DNA of 64,000 nucleotides. Source: Trema orientale. Lineage: Eukaryota > Streptophyta > Magnoliopsida > Rosales > Cannabaceae. Of the stretch, positions 10,520 through 21,737 are shown piece by piece. Below the pieces are notes generated by a model. That model saw only the letters and a list, made by a program, of their open reading frames with translations. It had not been told where the DNA came from and searched no databases. The stretch is taken from contig JXTC01000223.1 of NCBI GenBank assembly GCA_002914845.1, positions 247,091 to 311,090 on the forward strand, written 5' to 3'. Both the position numbers and the translations under genes were made by a program. Each line of letters opens with the position of its first letter. Positions within the stretch are counted from its first letter, which is position 1.

Positions 10520-12506
10520 TCCATTGCCTTGACCGATCCTCAATGAGGAGTGGTAATGTTAAGCTAGGGATATTAAACAAGTGCTACTTAGGAGGCAACT
10601 CAAGCTTGTGAAGTTATTAAAGAGGGAAGCATGTTTTGAAGTTCTTATGTTATGATTTTGTTGAAGACAAAGTGATTAAAGTGTAGGTAGAGGGGCTTAA
10701 TTACAGGAAAAATTGAAGAATTGTTGTCATTTTGGCACCCTAGAAGCTCATATTTGCACTGTGGCACCACCCTCGAGTGCCACAAATAGAGAGTTGATGC
10801 CGTAGTGTTACAAAATAGCGCCACAACGCCAAATTTTGCAAGTTGTGTAGGTGGTGGCGTTATAATGCCACTTTTGGTGCCGTGGCACCACTAAAAGCAA
10901 GGGAAAAAAATTCCCTGGTAGTAGCGTTGTAGCACCACTGTTAGTGCTGTAGCACCACTGTCTGAGAAAAAAAAAATTGCCCTTTTCTGCCACTACCGCC
11001 ACCACCACCGTTACCCGAGAGTGACCACCTTGGCAACCACACCACATGTTGGAAACTGACCGAGCGATCTCCGATCAGATATGTCTCTCCTCCCTTTTCT
11101 TTTTCACTGATTAGTGCACTAGAGACAATGAACAAATTAAGTTTGGGGGGAGTTTCTAGCACTTACCTTCTGTCTTCTTTGTCTCTATCATTTTGATGAA
11201 CTTTAGAACATCTCTTCTTTTCTTTATTTTTTTATTTATGTTTCTTTCGTTTTTAGTTTTTGTTTATTTTGTCTATTTGGATTGTTTATATATTGTTGTT
11301 TTGAGCTTCTGATGGAGGTTAACGGTCGATGATATGATTCAGAGTATGTGTGAAAAAACTCTTTGAAAACATTTAGTATCGTGACTATTTGTGTGTTAAA
11401 TCTTTTATGGTTTTGCTTTGTAAACAACTCTTGAACACATTTTGTACGTAGTTGTGAGCATTTAGCTTTGAATTGCTTAGAGTAGTTTTATGCATATGGC
11501 TTAGGAAAATATTTAGTCTCATGTTATCTTAGAACTTGTTTAATTGTCAATCGAGACGAAACCCTAGGTAGCATGAAAATCGAAGAAATGATGTAGGCCA
11601 TTTTGGACCGGTTGAGCCTTACAAGCTTACCGGTTGCATGTAATATCTGTAGTCACCCCCATTGAGCCATTTCCTCTGCCTTTTTATTTTGTAAGTCCCA
11701 TAAACTCTTCTTGTCGATAAATAATTTCCCAAACTATCTCCCTTCACACCATAGATGCATGAAAGTGAATTATAAACTTTTGGTAAAATGTGAGCAGTTT
11801 TTGAAGTACGAAGAGGGGAAATCTTTTTGAAGGAAGAAGTATGGCTACATTAAATTGGTAGTTGATTATTTTAAAAAAAATTGTGATTTTGTAGTTGTGA
11901 AATGGATTTTTCCAGTTAAATAAAGGGGTTAGATAAAAAAAATATGAAAATGGGTCAAAAATTAAGTTTGGGAGAAATTTTTATGGTATGATTGAGAGAA
12001 TTATTTTCATTGAGCAAAAAAGGGCATTCATAGTGTGAATAGCCTAAATGATTACCATTCCATCCACCTGTACTTAAGCCTTAAGTTACAAGCTAATTAA
12101 AGACTTAATAATCTTTGATTTAGTGTTATTCTACATTAGTAGAGATTGACATGAAAAACAGGCTTATGAAATGACTGCTTCACTTTGAGTGTGTATCCTT
12201 AAGTTACAACTCTGAATGTGTATCCTAAGTTAGCATAAAGCTATCTGAGTGTGAAGGGTTAAATGCAAGCAACTATTACACACACACACACTAAGAGTTG
12301 AAAACAGAGCCAAGCTACTAGCATAATTTAAATTCTAAACTCTTGTGATGCTTTAAGTTTCCCTTGAGTTATGTATCTTTTAGAGAAAGTTGAGATAAGA
12401 TTGACCTCATTCAAAAGCTCTGTTTGTGTTGCCTTAATTTTTCATTTGTGTTGTTTTAGTTAATTCTTGCCTGTCTTTCGTTACTTTAGCTCAAGGATGA
12501 GCTTTC
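10520..12506 (+). other. 3' non-coding region of the Athila-like element
   Basis: It begins with the lineage's post-pol words (AAACAAGTGCTACTTAGGAGG near 10577). No env-like frame survives. At 10720-10965 is a cluster of short GGCACC/GGTGCC inverted repeats (separate entry). The rest is AT-rich and carries no gene that I can see. Confidence 0.6.
10720..10965. repeat. GGCACC/GGTGCC palindrome cluster, copy 1
   Basis: About 245 bases dense in GGCACC, GTGCC, GGTGCC and TGGCGCC-like words in both orientations, for example GGTGCCGTGGCACC near 10878-10891. They can pair in many ways. GC is clearly above the surroundings. The same kind of cluster occurs at 14250-14520 and 30030-30180. Confidence 0.65.
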
Positions 12507-12525
12507 GATTAAGTTTGGGGGAGTT
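12507..12525 (+). other. Polypurine tract of the Athila-like element
   Basis: AAGTTTGGGGGAGTT, preceded by the phrase CAAGGATGAGC, is the canonical Athila-type tract. It lies immediately before the LTR start TGTTAAGTG. Confidence 0.8.
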
Positions 12526-14011
12526 TGTTAAGTGTATTTGATAACTCTATGAAAATAAGGTTATTTATATTCTTTTTCTTATTAATTTTGTGTGTTTTTT
12601 TAGTTTAATTTAGGTTATTCTATAGTTAATTTGATTTATAATATTTAAATATAATTTTATTTTATTTTATTAGATTTAGTAATTTTATTTAATTTAGTTT
12701 AGATAATTTAGTTTTATTTAATTAAATTCAGATTATATTTGATTTAGATTATGTTTTAAGTTTAATTTGAATTTGATTTAATTTTTATTTTGATTTAGAT
12801 TAAAGAAAAAGAAAAGAAAAAATTCAGAAAATAGAGCTTCAGTCACAAAAGTGGGCTAGGAATTAAACGCCCGATCTTAGCCATCCATTTCAAGTCCTAA
12901 AGAGATCAGGCGAGCGTGTGTGCTGCACGCGTGGTGGAGGCACGTCCGAAGCAGCTGACATGTGGGCTCCGCGCGCTGCTGCAGCTCCAGGCCATGCCGG
13001 ATGCGGTGCTTCGCGGTTCCCGTACACTCGATTCTCCAACAACTCAAGAGGTGCCACTTCATCCCATTGACTTGACCTTTTCCTTCAGCCAATCATGCGC
13101 AATTTTAGTGCCGATTTCACAATTTGCGGCCACACCCGATCAATTCCCACAACCCAGAAAACAAGAAGAAACATAAGAAAAAGAGAGAAAGAGAAAAAGG
13201 AAATTGTAAGAGTTTTACACATCATCCAGTCAATCAGAAGCCATCTTTAGAAACGTGGGAACTTGCACAACACTCTCCAATTTCAGCTGTAAATAGCCAG
13301 AATGTGAGGAGAAAAAGAGACACCAATTTTGAAAGAGAAAACTCAACTTTTTCTGGAGAGAGGGTATGAGATGAGTACGAGGTTAGGCTAGTTTTTTAGA
13401 GAGGCTAGAGAGATGATCTTAATTGTGTAGTTTTTTCTGTTTTCCAACTTTGATTCCTGAGAGTGCTTCAACGATTACAAATTTGGTTTTTTAAATTCTT
13501 CAATATTTTTAGCTTCAATATATTATTTTCTAATTTCTCATATAAATTCAGTCATATTTTTTTTGTGTGGTGATTTAAACTAGATTATAATTATATTTAT
13601 TTTACTAGTTGACCTTTTGCTACAGTATTGTCTCTGTGATATATTATCGATCTTAGATAACTAATAAGATAAATTATTTTTGGTGTTAATTGGAAGAATT
13701 TCTCATATTGAATACTCTAGATTAATATTTATTCGTAAATGCTATATTTTCTGGTTATATGTTTAGGATGTGAAACATATAATTGAGTGATAAATAGGAA
13801 TCGAAGTTGGTAACAGTTAAATGAATAATTAAGTGAATCTTGAAGCTTTGTTTTTCTCATTTTGGCATCTTCACTTATTATTTTTGTGATTAATTTAAAT
13901 TATTGTTCAGATAATTTTTATTTTCAATTTTTTTTCTTTCTATTTTTCGTTAATTTTTATTGTTGATTTATTTCTCCATGAGATCGATACTTTAATCTAT
14001 ACTGCGATAGC
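12526..14011 (+). repeat. 3' LTR of the Athila-like element
   Basis: It starts TGTTAAGTGTATTTGATAAC after the polypurine tract and contains a GC-richer block (about 12870-13170), as Athila-type LTRs often do. It runs to the start of the D LTR at 14012. I see no CA-ended terminus or target duplication, so the last bases are probably lost. Open frames inside it (12877-13369) reflect composition rather than coding. Confidence 0.7.
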
Positions 14012-15532
14012 TGCTAGTATATTTTAAACGTAGACAGTATTTTACACTTAGTTTTGACCTCCTTTTGAGCTTAAGAATTGCTCGTTTTTGAGCTCTTTTT
14101 ATTCGATTTGTTGTTTTTGATGCACATTTCAGGTGAGAAGCCATTGAGCGGAGAATATTAAATCGAGTCAAATTGTTGTCAAACGCACATCGCAGCAAGC
14201 AGAGGCAAGCGAAAGATATCTCAACGAGAAGATTTAGGGCAAAGCCAATATCAGGATGCGGCGCCATGACACAACAGTTGCAATCGCAGTGCCAAAACCT
14301 CAGGAAGTTGGCACCGCATGGCCGAAATTAGTGCCGTAGCACTGGAGTTGGCACTGCAGTGCCAATAGCTGGTGCCGCACGAGTGGCACCGCAGTGCCAT
14401 TCCATAGTGCTGCAACACCGTGACTTGGAAAGAGTGGCACCGTAGTGCCACATTTCGGCACTGCATTGCCTAATTTAACCCATGCCTCACAACAAGTCTA
14501 GTGCTGCAGCGCCATAAAGTGGAAAATAGCTCACAAAATTCTTGAATTTTGGTTCGTAGCTTCTTATATTTAGCTTTCTCTTCTCTCATCTGGAAAGGGT
14601 CGAAAACCCTAGCAGCCAAGGGTTTCTAGAGGAGTTCAAAGGGAGAAACAACACTAAGGAAGGGGATTCAAGTCCAAGAAATCAGATTGCAAGCTTCAAA
14701 CGAGTTTTTCTTTCCTCTTGCTCTTGTGTTTCTCTTCTACTTTCTGCAAATGAATATGTATTATTCTTGTTATATTTGTCGTGTTTCATTTTGTATGAAT
14801 ATGAACTAAACTTCATTTCTAAGGAGGCAATTGAACATTTAATATAATCCAATTATTTTGTTTTCCTCAATTGTTCTTGATATCCATTATTTAGTTGATT
14901 GTTCTATCTTGAGCTTAATGTATCTATTTTCTTGGCCATTAAATAGAGTTGTGTTGTGAAACCTATATGAACTTAGGAAGGGGATTTTAGGTTTGGACAT
15001 AGATAGAACAACATAAGATTTCTTAATGTGGGGTGAGTTTGCATAAGATAGGAGTATACCTATGTGACTTGTGCAACCTTTTTTAGAATAACTAAACTTA
15101 ATGAATCTAGTCAATTTATGTTAGGAGTAACATATTATCTTCTCTAGGTATTTTCACTTATGTCTTGGAAAGGAGTTCGTGAATATAATTGAAAACTCAT
15201 CAACTCTAATTAGATAATTGAATCGTGAGGAAAATTAATAGTTGGAGGAGTTAGAGAGTAGATTGCATCTCTAGGTTCTTTATCATTTCTTTATGAATAA
15301 TCTTTGGTTGCTTATTTTCGATTTCTATTCTTTCCTTTTATATTGTTATTTACATTTTGATTCTTGCTTAAAACAATCAATTATTATTGTTTGGACAAAT
15401 TAGAAGCTAGTTTCGGTTAGTAGTTAGCAATTGTGAATCAAAAACTCTCCGTGGGAACGATACTCTCTTACTTTCTATATTACTTGTTGCGATACATATA
15501 CTTGCGGTTTGTGTGTTAAAAATAACCCAACA
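14012..15532 (+). repeat. LTR of gypsy family D, copy 1
   Basis: It is colinear with the solo LTR at 45818-46979. Shared words are TTAAGAATTGCTCG and TGAGCTCTTTTTA near the start, CATTTTGTATGAA in the middle, and a tail with ACTTGTTGCGA, ATACTTGCGG and CCCAACA. Start TGCTAG corresponds to TGATAG in the other copy. The flanking five-base sequences (ATAGC left, ACATC right) do not match, so it is not a clean solo LTR; a junction or deletion lies on at least one side. Confidence 0.75.
14250..14520. repeat. GGCACC/GGTGCC palindrome cluster, copy 2
   Basis: About 270 bases inside the D LTR contain well over ten GCAGTGCC, GGCACCG or GGTGCCG-type words in both orientations, such as GTGGCACCGCAGTGCC near 14383-14398. 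The matching position in the other D LTR is where the run of N occurs (46093-46133). Confidence 0.7.
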
Positions 15533-15967
15533 ACATCTTCATAATCCTTTTGTGATGGCATTTTGTTGCTGATCCATGATAACATCCTTGGGAATGTTAT
15601 GTCAAGGTTATTAGTAAATGCACCAGTCAGATTGAGGATAGCCTCATAAGCCCAATATTGCAAAGCAATACTAAACCCATACACAATATGTTGAGCTTCA
15701 TTGGCCTTCTCATTCCTTTTAATCTTATTAAGGTAATTTTCCCTCTGGTGGTTTATGTCTTTATTCAAACTAATGAAGTTCCTCTCATAAGATCGCCTTC
15801 TATATGGATAATTGAAAAAATCCTCCTTCTTCTCCACAAAAGACAACATATCCATTTAAATCTTAGTACTTGACACCTGTGCCATCAAGAGCCCATCAAC
15901 CAAGTAGCACAAACTCAACTTCCACACATCCTCATTCTCCTAACAATTTAGAAACGCTGCTTCTAAG
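15533..15967 (-). pseudogene. DUF1985-like protein fragment
   Basis: Minus-strand frame, continuous from 15967 to 15533 with two internal stops (TAG near 15942, TAA near 15859). The order of motifs matches plant DUF1985 proteins, which often travel with Ulp1-type peptidases in Mutator-like elements: an N-terminal DVWKLSLCYLVDGLL segment, then FFNYPYRRRSYERNF, then FSIALQYWAYEAI, then FPRMLSWISNKMP. No peptidase part is present. The upstream side is cut by the E LTR end (15968) and the downstream side by the D LTR. I read it as a relic of a DNA transposon-borne gene. The family call rests on remembered motif spacing. Confidence 0.6.
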
Positions 15968-17753
15968 TGCTAGTATATACCTAACACTTAGGAAAAGTTA
16001 TACATGCATGCAAACTATGGAAAATACATGATCACATCATGAACGCAGCAGAAAAACTAGCGGATTTAGAATTTAAAATTTTTACATGAAAATAATTTTC
16101 ATAACTATAAATCGTGCATATATAATATACAGGATTATGTATAACATAAATCAAATCTAGATGCATAAACCCTAGAGATGAGATTAGGGTTTACCTCTTG
16201 TAGCGTACTCCTCCTTGTTGATAATGATCAAATCTTCAACCCTAGATCTTCTTGTCTATGCTCTAGCTCTGAGTTGATGAGGCGAGTGGGCACCAAGTTG
16301 AATCCTTCGTTGGAGAATGGTCAAGAACACCTTCTTGATCATTTAGAATACTGGGACGTGAGATGAGACTGTGAGGTTGCAGGAAACTTTTTCTCCCCTC
16401 TCTTTCTTAGCCTTGACCAAATTTTCTCGCTACCTTTCCCCCTGTTTCACATGTAACACTCTTAGAGTTACTGTGCAGTTTTTTCTCTCATGTATCTTAT
16501 ATATACGAGGCCCAAAACTGCTAATCCCAATCCAACTAGGATTGGGCTTGTTCTCTAATTTGGACTTTAGATGTATTTTATAAATATGTTCAATTCATGT
16601 AGTTTATTTATAAAAATAGCAACTTCTGTATAGAATTATTATTTTATACAGTTTCATGAAACTAATTTTATAAATACTACCAACTAATTAATAAGCTTTG
16701 TTGAGCTAGACAAGAGACCTAATAGATCCAAATAATCTAAGCTCCAATAGTATGATAAATACATTATAACTCTTATTATGGTATTTATATAAATACTATT
16801 AGTGAAGGGGACACTACACTAAAGGCCTAATATTGCACTTTTAGATTAAATGTCATGCATTTTATAGAGATTTAATCAACAAGCCTTTATTAATAGATGC
16901 ATCTACCATATTCTATGCCATATATAAAATCTGATACAATGCCATAGTTGGATATGTGAAATTACCGTAATATCCCTCCAACACATATTTACTTTTAAGT
17001 TATCATCTTTCTATCAAGGAATAATATTATCGATAATTTGGTTCTCAATGACTATTTAGACAAAATTATCAACCAATTCACAAAATGAATACTAAGATCT
17101 TAGATTTAATTATTCCATGAATCTTGAAAGACCTTAAATTGACATTAATTTATAGTATCCTTAACTATTTGGTGTTCCCGTCAATTCATAAATCATAATT
17201 TCTAATATGCCAGAGTTCACCTCTAATTTTATAGAGGCTAGTCTTTTAACAAATCAAAAGACTATAACCCATGAAAGCAATTCCAGTCAACCACCAAGGA
17301 TTAAGATCTACATGCTAAGAGCTAATTTGTGGAAATACTAAGAATTGAGTTACGGCACTCTAATTCTTTATATTACCTAGTCCAGTTCATTACACATAAC
17401 TTATTTATGTTGTACTAATATTTCTATTAGAAGTCAGACATTTCAATGATTTAAGACACATCATTCCCGTTGAGATAGACAAACACTACAATCTTTAGTA
17501 AATAAAGTATTCCCTCTTTATTTACAGATTGTGAACTAGTTAATTTAGACTCAGATAAAGAAACAAGTCTCCCTATAATTAATACTTAATCATGTGTGTT
17601 TCTTTATATACAAATAAAGTCATGAAATATTTTTCAGATGGATAAACTATTCAATTGAGACAGTTTAATCTAACAAATATTATAATTATATATAAGAGAA
17701 AGTTATTTACACTAAAAAGGTAAAATTGGAAATCTACTGCAAATATCCCAATA
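15968..17753 (-). repeat. 3' LTR of E
   Basis: A 1786 bp LTR. On the minus strand it starts at 17753 as TATTGGGATAT, after a polypurine tract (the usual TG has become TA), and ends TACTAGCA at 15968. Its organisation resembles the C-family LTRs, but the sequence differs. The left flank is CTAAG. Confidence 0.8.
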
Positions 17754-17768
17754 ATCTCCCACTTGTTC
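17754..17768 (-). other. Polypurine tract of E
   Basis: Minus-strand GAACAAGTGGGAGAT, the standard plant copia tract, next to the LTR start. Confidence 0.85.
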
Positions 17769-18900
17769 AAAAAGTAGTTACTCAAACTAATATACTAAAA
17801 GCCCAAAAATGTTCCAAATGACTGAAATTAATACAAGCAAAAACTAAGTGTTCAACTAACAACTTAAATGACTAAGAAAAGTGATGAAGATCATAAGCTC
17901 TTTCTTCATCATTTTCTTGACGGACTTCTCTCTCATCCTCCAAAAGGTCTCCACTTCTGCTGATAATGGTAATATTGGTAGATTGTCTGTAAAAAAAGTA
18001 ACCCTTCTCTTCCTTCGGGTAGCCAAGCAGAAAATATTTTTCTAAATTCTTATCAACTTTGTCTCCCACCTTCTTGCACGGGTATAGTTCTCAACCCATT
18101 ACCTTTAGGTACTCTAAGCTCTCTACACAGCCCATTCACATATGAAAAGGTGTCTAAGTAACTTTATTTGATGGACGAAGTTTAGAATATACGAAGTTGT
18201 CTTCAAAACGTAATCTCAGTACCTTTTTAACAGCAATGACTCCTTGTACATCAGCTTTATGGTATGCTTGAGTCTGATGTTGTATCTCTCAGCAGCTCCT
18301 ATATGACTATGCTCATAGATAGTCATATATTCTTAAGGAATAACAAGATCAACTAGTGTTGATCTCAGTAGGTCACATAGATAATCCATACCTCTGTTTT
18401 CAGCTTCAATCTTGAACTAATTAACCTTGGTGTTGTATTGCATCCGTAACGAACTCATGGAAAGCATCTAGGACTTCATTGTATTTCTTCAGAAGATACA
18501 CTTATCTGAAGTTCGAATATTCATTAAAAAAAGTGACAAACAATGTATGCTTGTTGTAGGAAACTACCTCCATTGGTTCGCAAATTTGCACATGTACGCA
18601 CTCTAAACATGTTTCAGCTTGCTCATAACGAGTGGCAAGATGATGCTTGTACTCTATAGGCTTCTTGCAATTCTCGCAGTCTATGTCATTGCTGATATTT
18701 ACTTCATGTAAGTGACCCAGCACCATAAGTCTGCGAATTTCTGAATATGGCATGTATCCGAGTCGCTTGTGCCAATTGATGGTGTTGCACTCTTTTCTAA
18801 TGTCTTTCACTATCTCTTGGAGTTTACTAATGCTCATCATTGAAGACGATGTACTTTGTGGCTTTAGAGTTAGAACATAAAGTCCATTTTACGTTTCTCC
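17769..18900 (-). pseudogene. Copia GAG-pre-integrase and integrase of E
   Basis: A frame of 112 codons (18502-18840) carries the zinc-binding entry WHKRLGYM and CENCKK, as in the GAG-pre-integrase and integrase N-terminus. The core follows with shifts and stops. The C-terminal piece (17872-18069) keeps the LLGYPKEEKGYFFY signature, which precedes RT in copia. Directly after it comes the polypurine tract, so RT and RNase H were deleted, apparently in one step. Confidence 0.8.
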
Positions 18901-19049
18901 CACACATTACAATAGATTATTATAGAAGACGTACACCTTCTTGTCAAATACAAAGCGATAGTTTTCTTTGTACATCTTCGATACTGAGAGAGCATTCTTA
19001 CTGAACTCCGGTGCATAGTAGTAATCTCTCACAATCATGGAGCTATTAT

Positions 19050-19199
19050 GCCTTTAACTCGAACTCTTCGACTGTCTCCAACTTCCACATGATGACCAAC
19101 GTCAGTTAATTGATTTGGTTTAATAAACCACTTCTCGTCGTTGTAGAAATTGACATTAGTTCCTGAGTCCACTAACTAGAGATCTCGCATATCCTCAGC
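19050..19199 (-). pseudogene. Copia protease of E
   Basis: Minus-strand translation shows LVDSGTNVNFYND with the Asp-Ser-Gly-Thr active site. It is preceded by a stop (TAG near 19174) where the family has Trp, and followed by NQLTDVGHHVEVGD. It is short and broken by stops. Confidence 0.7.
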
Positions 19200-19391
19200 T
19201 TAGAGAGATTTTCTTGGCCTTCTAGACAATCTAACTACCGGAGAAGATCCTAACCTCTTTTTAGCAGAGGTATCCTCAGGTTGATTATTGTTCAAACTCA
19301 TTGAACGCTGTGATGTCTCCATTGATGTCCTTATTCCGCTCCACGTACAGTATTCCTTTGTCTCTTTTCTCTTTCTGGAAATGTTATCCAT
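19200..19391 (-). CDS. Short basic start ORF of E replacing gag
   Basis: 63 codons starting MDNISRKRKETKEY, rich in Arg, Lys and Ser. It lies between the leader and protease, where gag (about 250 codons or more in C1) should be. It has no capsid motifs or zinc knuckle. It may be the basic tail of gag left after a deletion that placed it next to an upstream ATG. It reads straight toward the protease region in the same frame with one stop. Confidence 0.4.
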   Translation of the reverse strand: MDNISRKRKETKEYCTWSGIRTSMETSQRSMSLNNNQPEDTSAKKRLGSSPVVRLSRRPRKSL

Positions 19392-20190
19392 CTTATGAGA
19401 TAGTATTTCCCCAAAAACTGCAAAATGATAAAATTTTCAATTAGATAAAAGTTATAAAATAAATCTAATTCATAATTGAATTTAATGAATTCAATTCACA
19501 ATTAAATTCTGTAAGTTTAATTCTCAATTCAACACATAAAAAAAAATAATTGAATACAAGCATTTTTGTTTCGATTTAATTTTGCAGTAAGATAATAAAT
19601 GTCTCAACAAGAGTGTTTATTATCTTAAGTAAGATAATAAATACCTCAACAGGGATATTAATTATCAGAAATGAACTTTGACGTAATCACTAACTCTTGT
19701 GATTACCAGTCAAAGTAATTGATTTAAAATCAGTAGACAATTCATGCAAGATTTTGGAGTACACATAGAGTAAAATAAGAAACATAAATGTAATGTCATA
19801 TAATCAAACAAGAATATTATGTGTTATGTTCTTATTAGTCATTTGGAAACTAAGGATAAACTATGGACAAGTATGCAAATTATGATCCTCCTAGTACTCA
19901 ACTAAGTTTGCTAGTTTATCTGAATATAAAAGAATTTAGAATACTTAACATTAAATATATCAAGATAAAATGTTGGTGAATAATCCCTAAGACTATTACA
20001 AATATTCAAGGTATTTTAACTTATCATAGATCACAAGTTACCTACGGGTAATTATGTGAATCTATAAGTTAAATGTGAACAATTCAGTTTAGACAAAAAG
20101 ATGTTAATTAACTTGCTTATCAGTCCATAGAATTACTAACATAGCTCCTATGAGAGGTTAATAGCATCCTATGTTAAGTGTGTAACCATC
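19392..20190 (-). other. Leader of E, gag-proximal part
   Basis: Non-coding AT-rich leader with two of the four hairpins (20037-20052, 20142-20160) and a local repeat of GATAATAAATxxCTCAACA near 19592 and 19625. It ends at the F insertion. The target duplication CCATC is 20186-20190, with its second copy at 41187-41191. Confidence 0.7.
20037..20160 (-). repeat. Leader hairpins 1 and 2 of E
   Basis: GTTACCTACGGGTAAT (20037-20052) folds with TTACC/GGTAA around TACG. The second, at 20142-20160, has CTC/GAG arms. C1's first copy uses CCTCC/GGGGG at the same position, so both arms differ together between families. Confidence 0.65.
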
Positions 20191-21737
20191 TGTAATCCCC
20201 AAATTTTGTGAACAACTTTATTGTATTTCTTTTTTATATTTTATTGTGGAATGAGAAATACAATAAGGATTGTTATATATTATTAAATCTTACGCACATA
20301 ATTTACGAGGTTAATTCTATAAATTTATTGTTACATAGATTAAATTGGAGCTTAGTATTGGCAATTATATTTTTGGTTTACGAAGGTCTTAGTTATCAAG
20401 TGGTGTTTTCCTAAAAGTTTTGTGCTTAGAGGGTATATTCGGAATAATTTCTAGAAATTGGAAAAATTTCACAAATTTGCAAAACTTGGGTATTAGTTGC
20501 CCAAAAAAAAAAAAAAATTGAGCTCAAACATTTACACGTAAGGAACACTTGTTCCCAATTGAGAAATTGGTGATGACACCTATTGTTGCTTGTCTGCCAT
20601 GATTTTCAATAGAAAATCAAAATCCTCTTATTCGCTTCCTCTCTGTCCCATCATTTTGATAGGAACTAAGAATGCAGAGCTCTCCTCTTCACTCTCCCTC
20701 TCTGCATTCTACTCTTTCTCCAAGTAGTAGAGCTTACTAACTTAATCTCTCTTTGCATGTCTATGGATTGAGGTAAAAGCTTTGAACCTTATAAAAATTT
20801 TGAGTTTGATTATTGTTATGAGTTTTTAATAAGTAACAATTATTATGGGTTGGTATTCTAAGATTTTTTGAGTCCCTATCTTGTTATAAAGCTTGTAAAA
20901 TGCATTTTTGATTGGTTTGGATAGTTTAATTTGGAGTTTTCACAAAAAATCGGAATCTGGAATTTCTAGTTTTTCACTGAGCAGTTTCTGTATTTGGGCT
21001 ATTTTCTACCCTTAACCTTATCCAAATCAGCTGAAATTTTAGAATGTTATAGTAGATATCTAGCGCTTTTCAAAATGACCTTATTTGTAAAATTCTGTTG
21101 AGGATTCAAGTTTTTGTGATTTTTCTAAGATGTTATTTTGTTGCTATCAACAAAACAAGGATTTGTCTCCGGAGTTTTGGTCGACCAGAATCTGTTTTAA
21201 TGAATTAATTAACTTGTTGAATGAAGGTTGGCTTTAGGGCTATTTTGGTCAACCAGGGTTGATCGACTAAACTTTTTCAAATCCAGAAAATGTTCTTTTT
21301 AGGTTTCTTTCGCTGAAATTTGACTGTATTTTAACACCTAGTACATCTCGAATGCTATATTTGAGAGCAATGTCTTAAACCAAGTTGCATTTTATTGTTA
21401 AGATTGTGATAAGTTAGGTATTTATTTATAATAGGGTTAATATTGAAATTAAGTGGAAACTTAGAACCAGGAAAAAGCTCCAATTAATCTTGTCACTATT
21501 GTATTACAGTAGGAATGGTTGTGCATGAAATTTTGGTATGAACTATTTTACTAAAACCTGAGGTACACCTTTTCCAGGTAAGTGCAGTTATTTGTTTATA
21601 ACGAGTAACTAATGGTACAAAATTTTGTGCTGAAAATATATTTTATTGTGCTTTGCTTATTATACGTGCTAAGTTGATTTTTGTGTTGCTAAGATATTGT
21701 GTTAGCGCATAGTAAAGTACTTATGTAAATAAACATA

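Larger units (their letters stand above)
7861..14011 (+). mobile_element. Athila-like Ty3/gypsy element, deleted
   Basis: Plus-strand remnant in Athila order: gag (NTITLRS motif), protease, then directly the last part of integrase. A long 3' non-coding region, a polypurine tract and a 3' LTR follow. The 5' LTR, primer site and first part of gag are lost at about 7860, at the junction with C1. RT, RNase H and the integrase core are absent, so the element is non-autonomous. The exact left edge is uncertain by about 20 bases because both sides are AAATTT-rich. Confidence 0.85.

Noticed and set aside
12877-13369. Several overlapping open frames on both strands
   Set aside because: They lie in the GC-richer part of the Athila-like LTR and have no protein signature.
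14012-15532. Calling D copy 1 a clean solo LTR
   Set aside because: The flanking five-base sequences differ (ATAGC and ACATC), unlike the D copy in H, so a break on one side is likely.
16178-16583. Two adjacent plus-strand frames
   Set aside because: They fall inside the 3' LTR of E on the strand opposite to transcription and have no motif.
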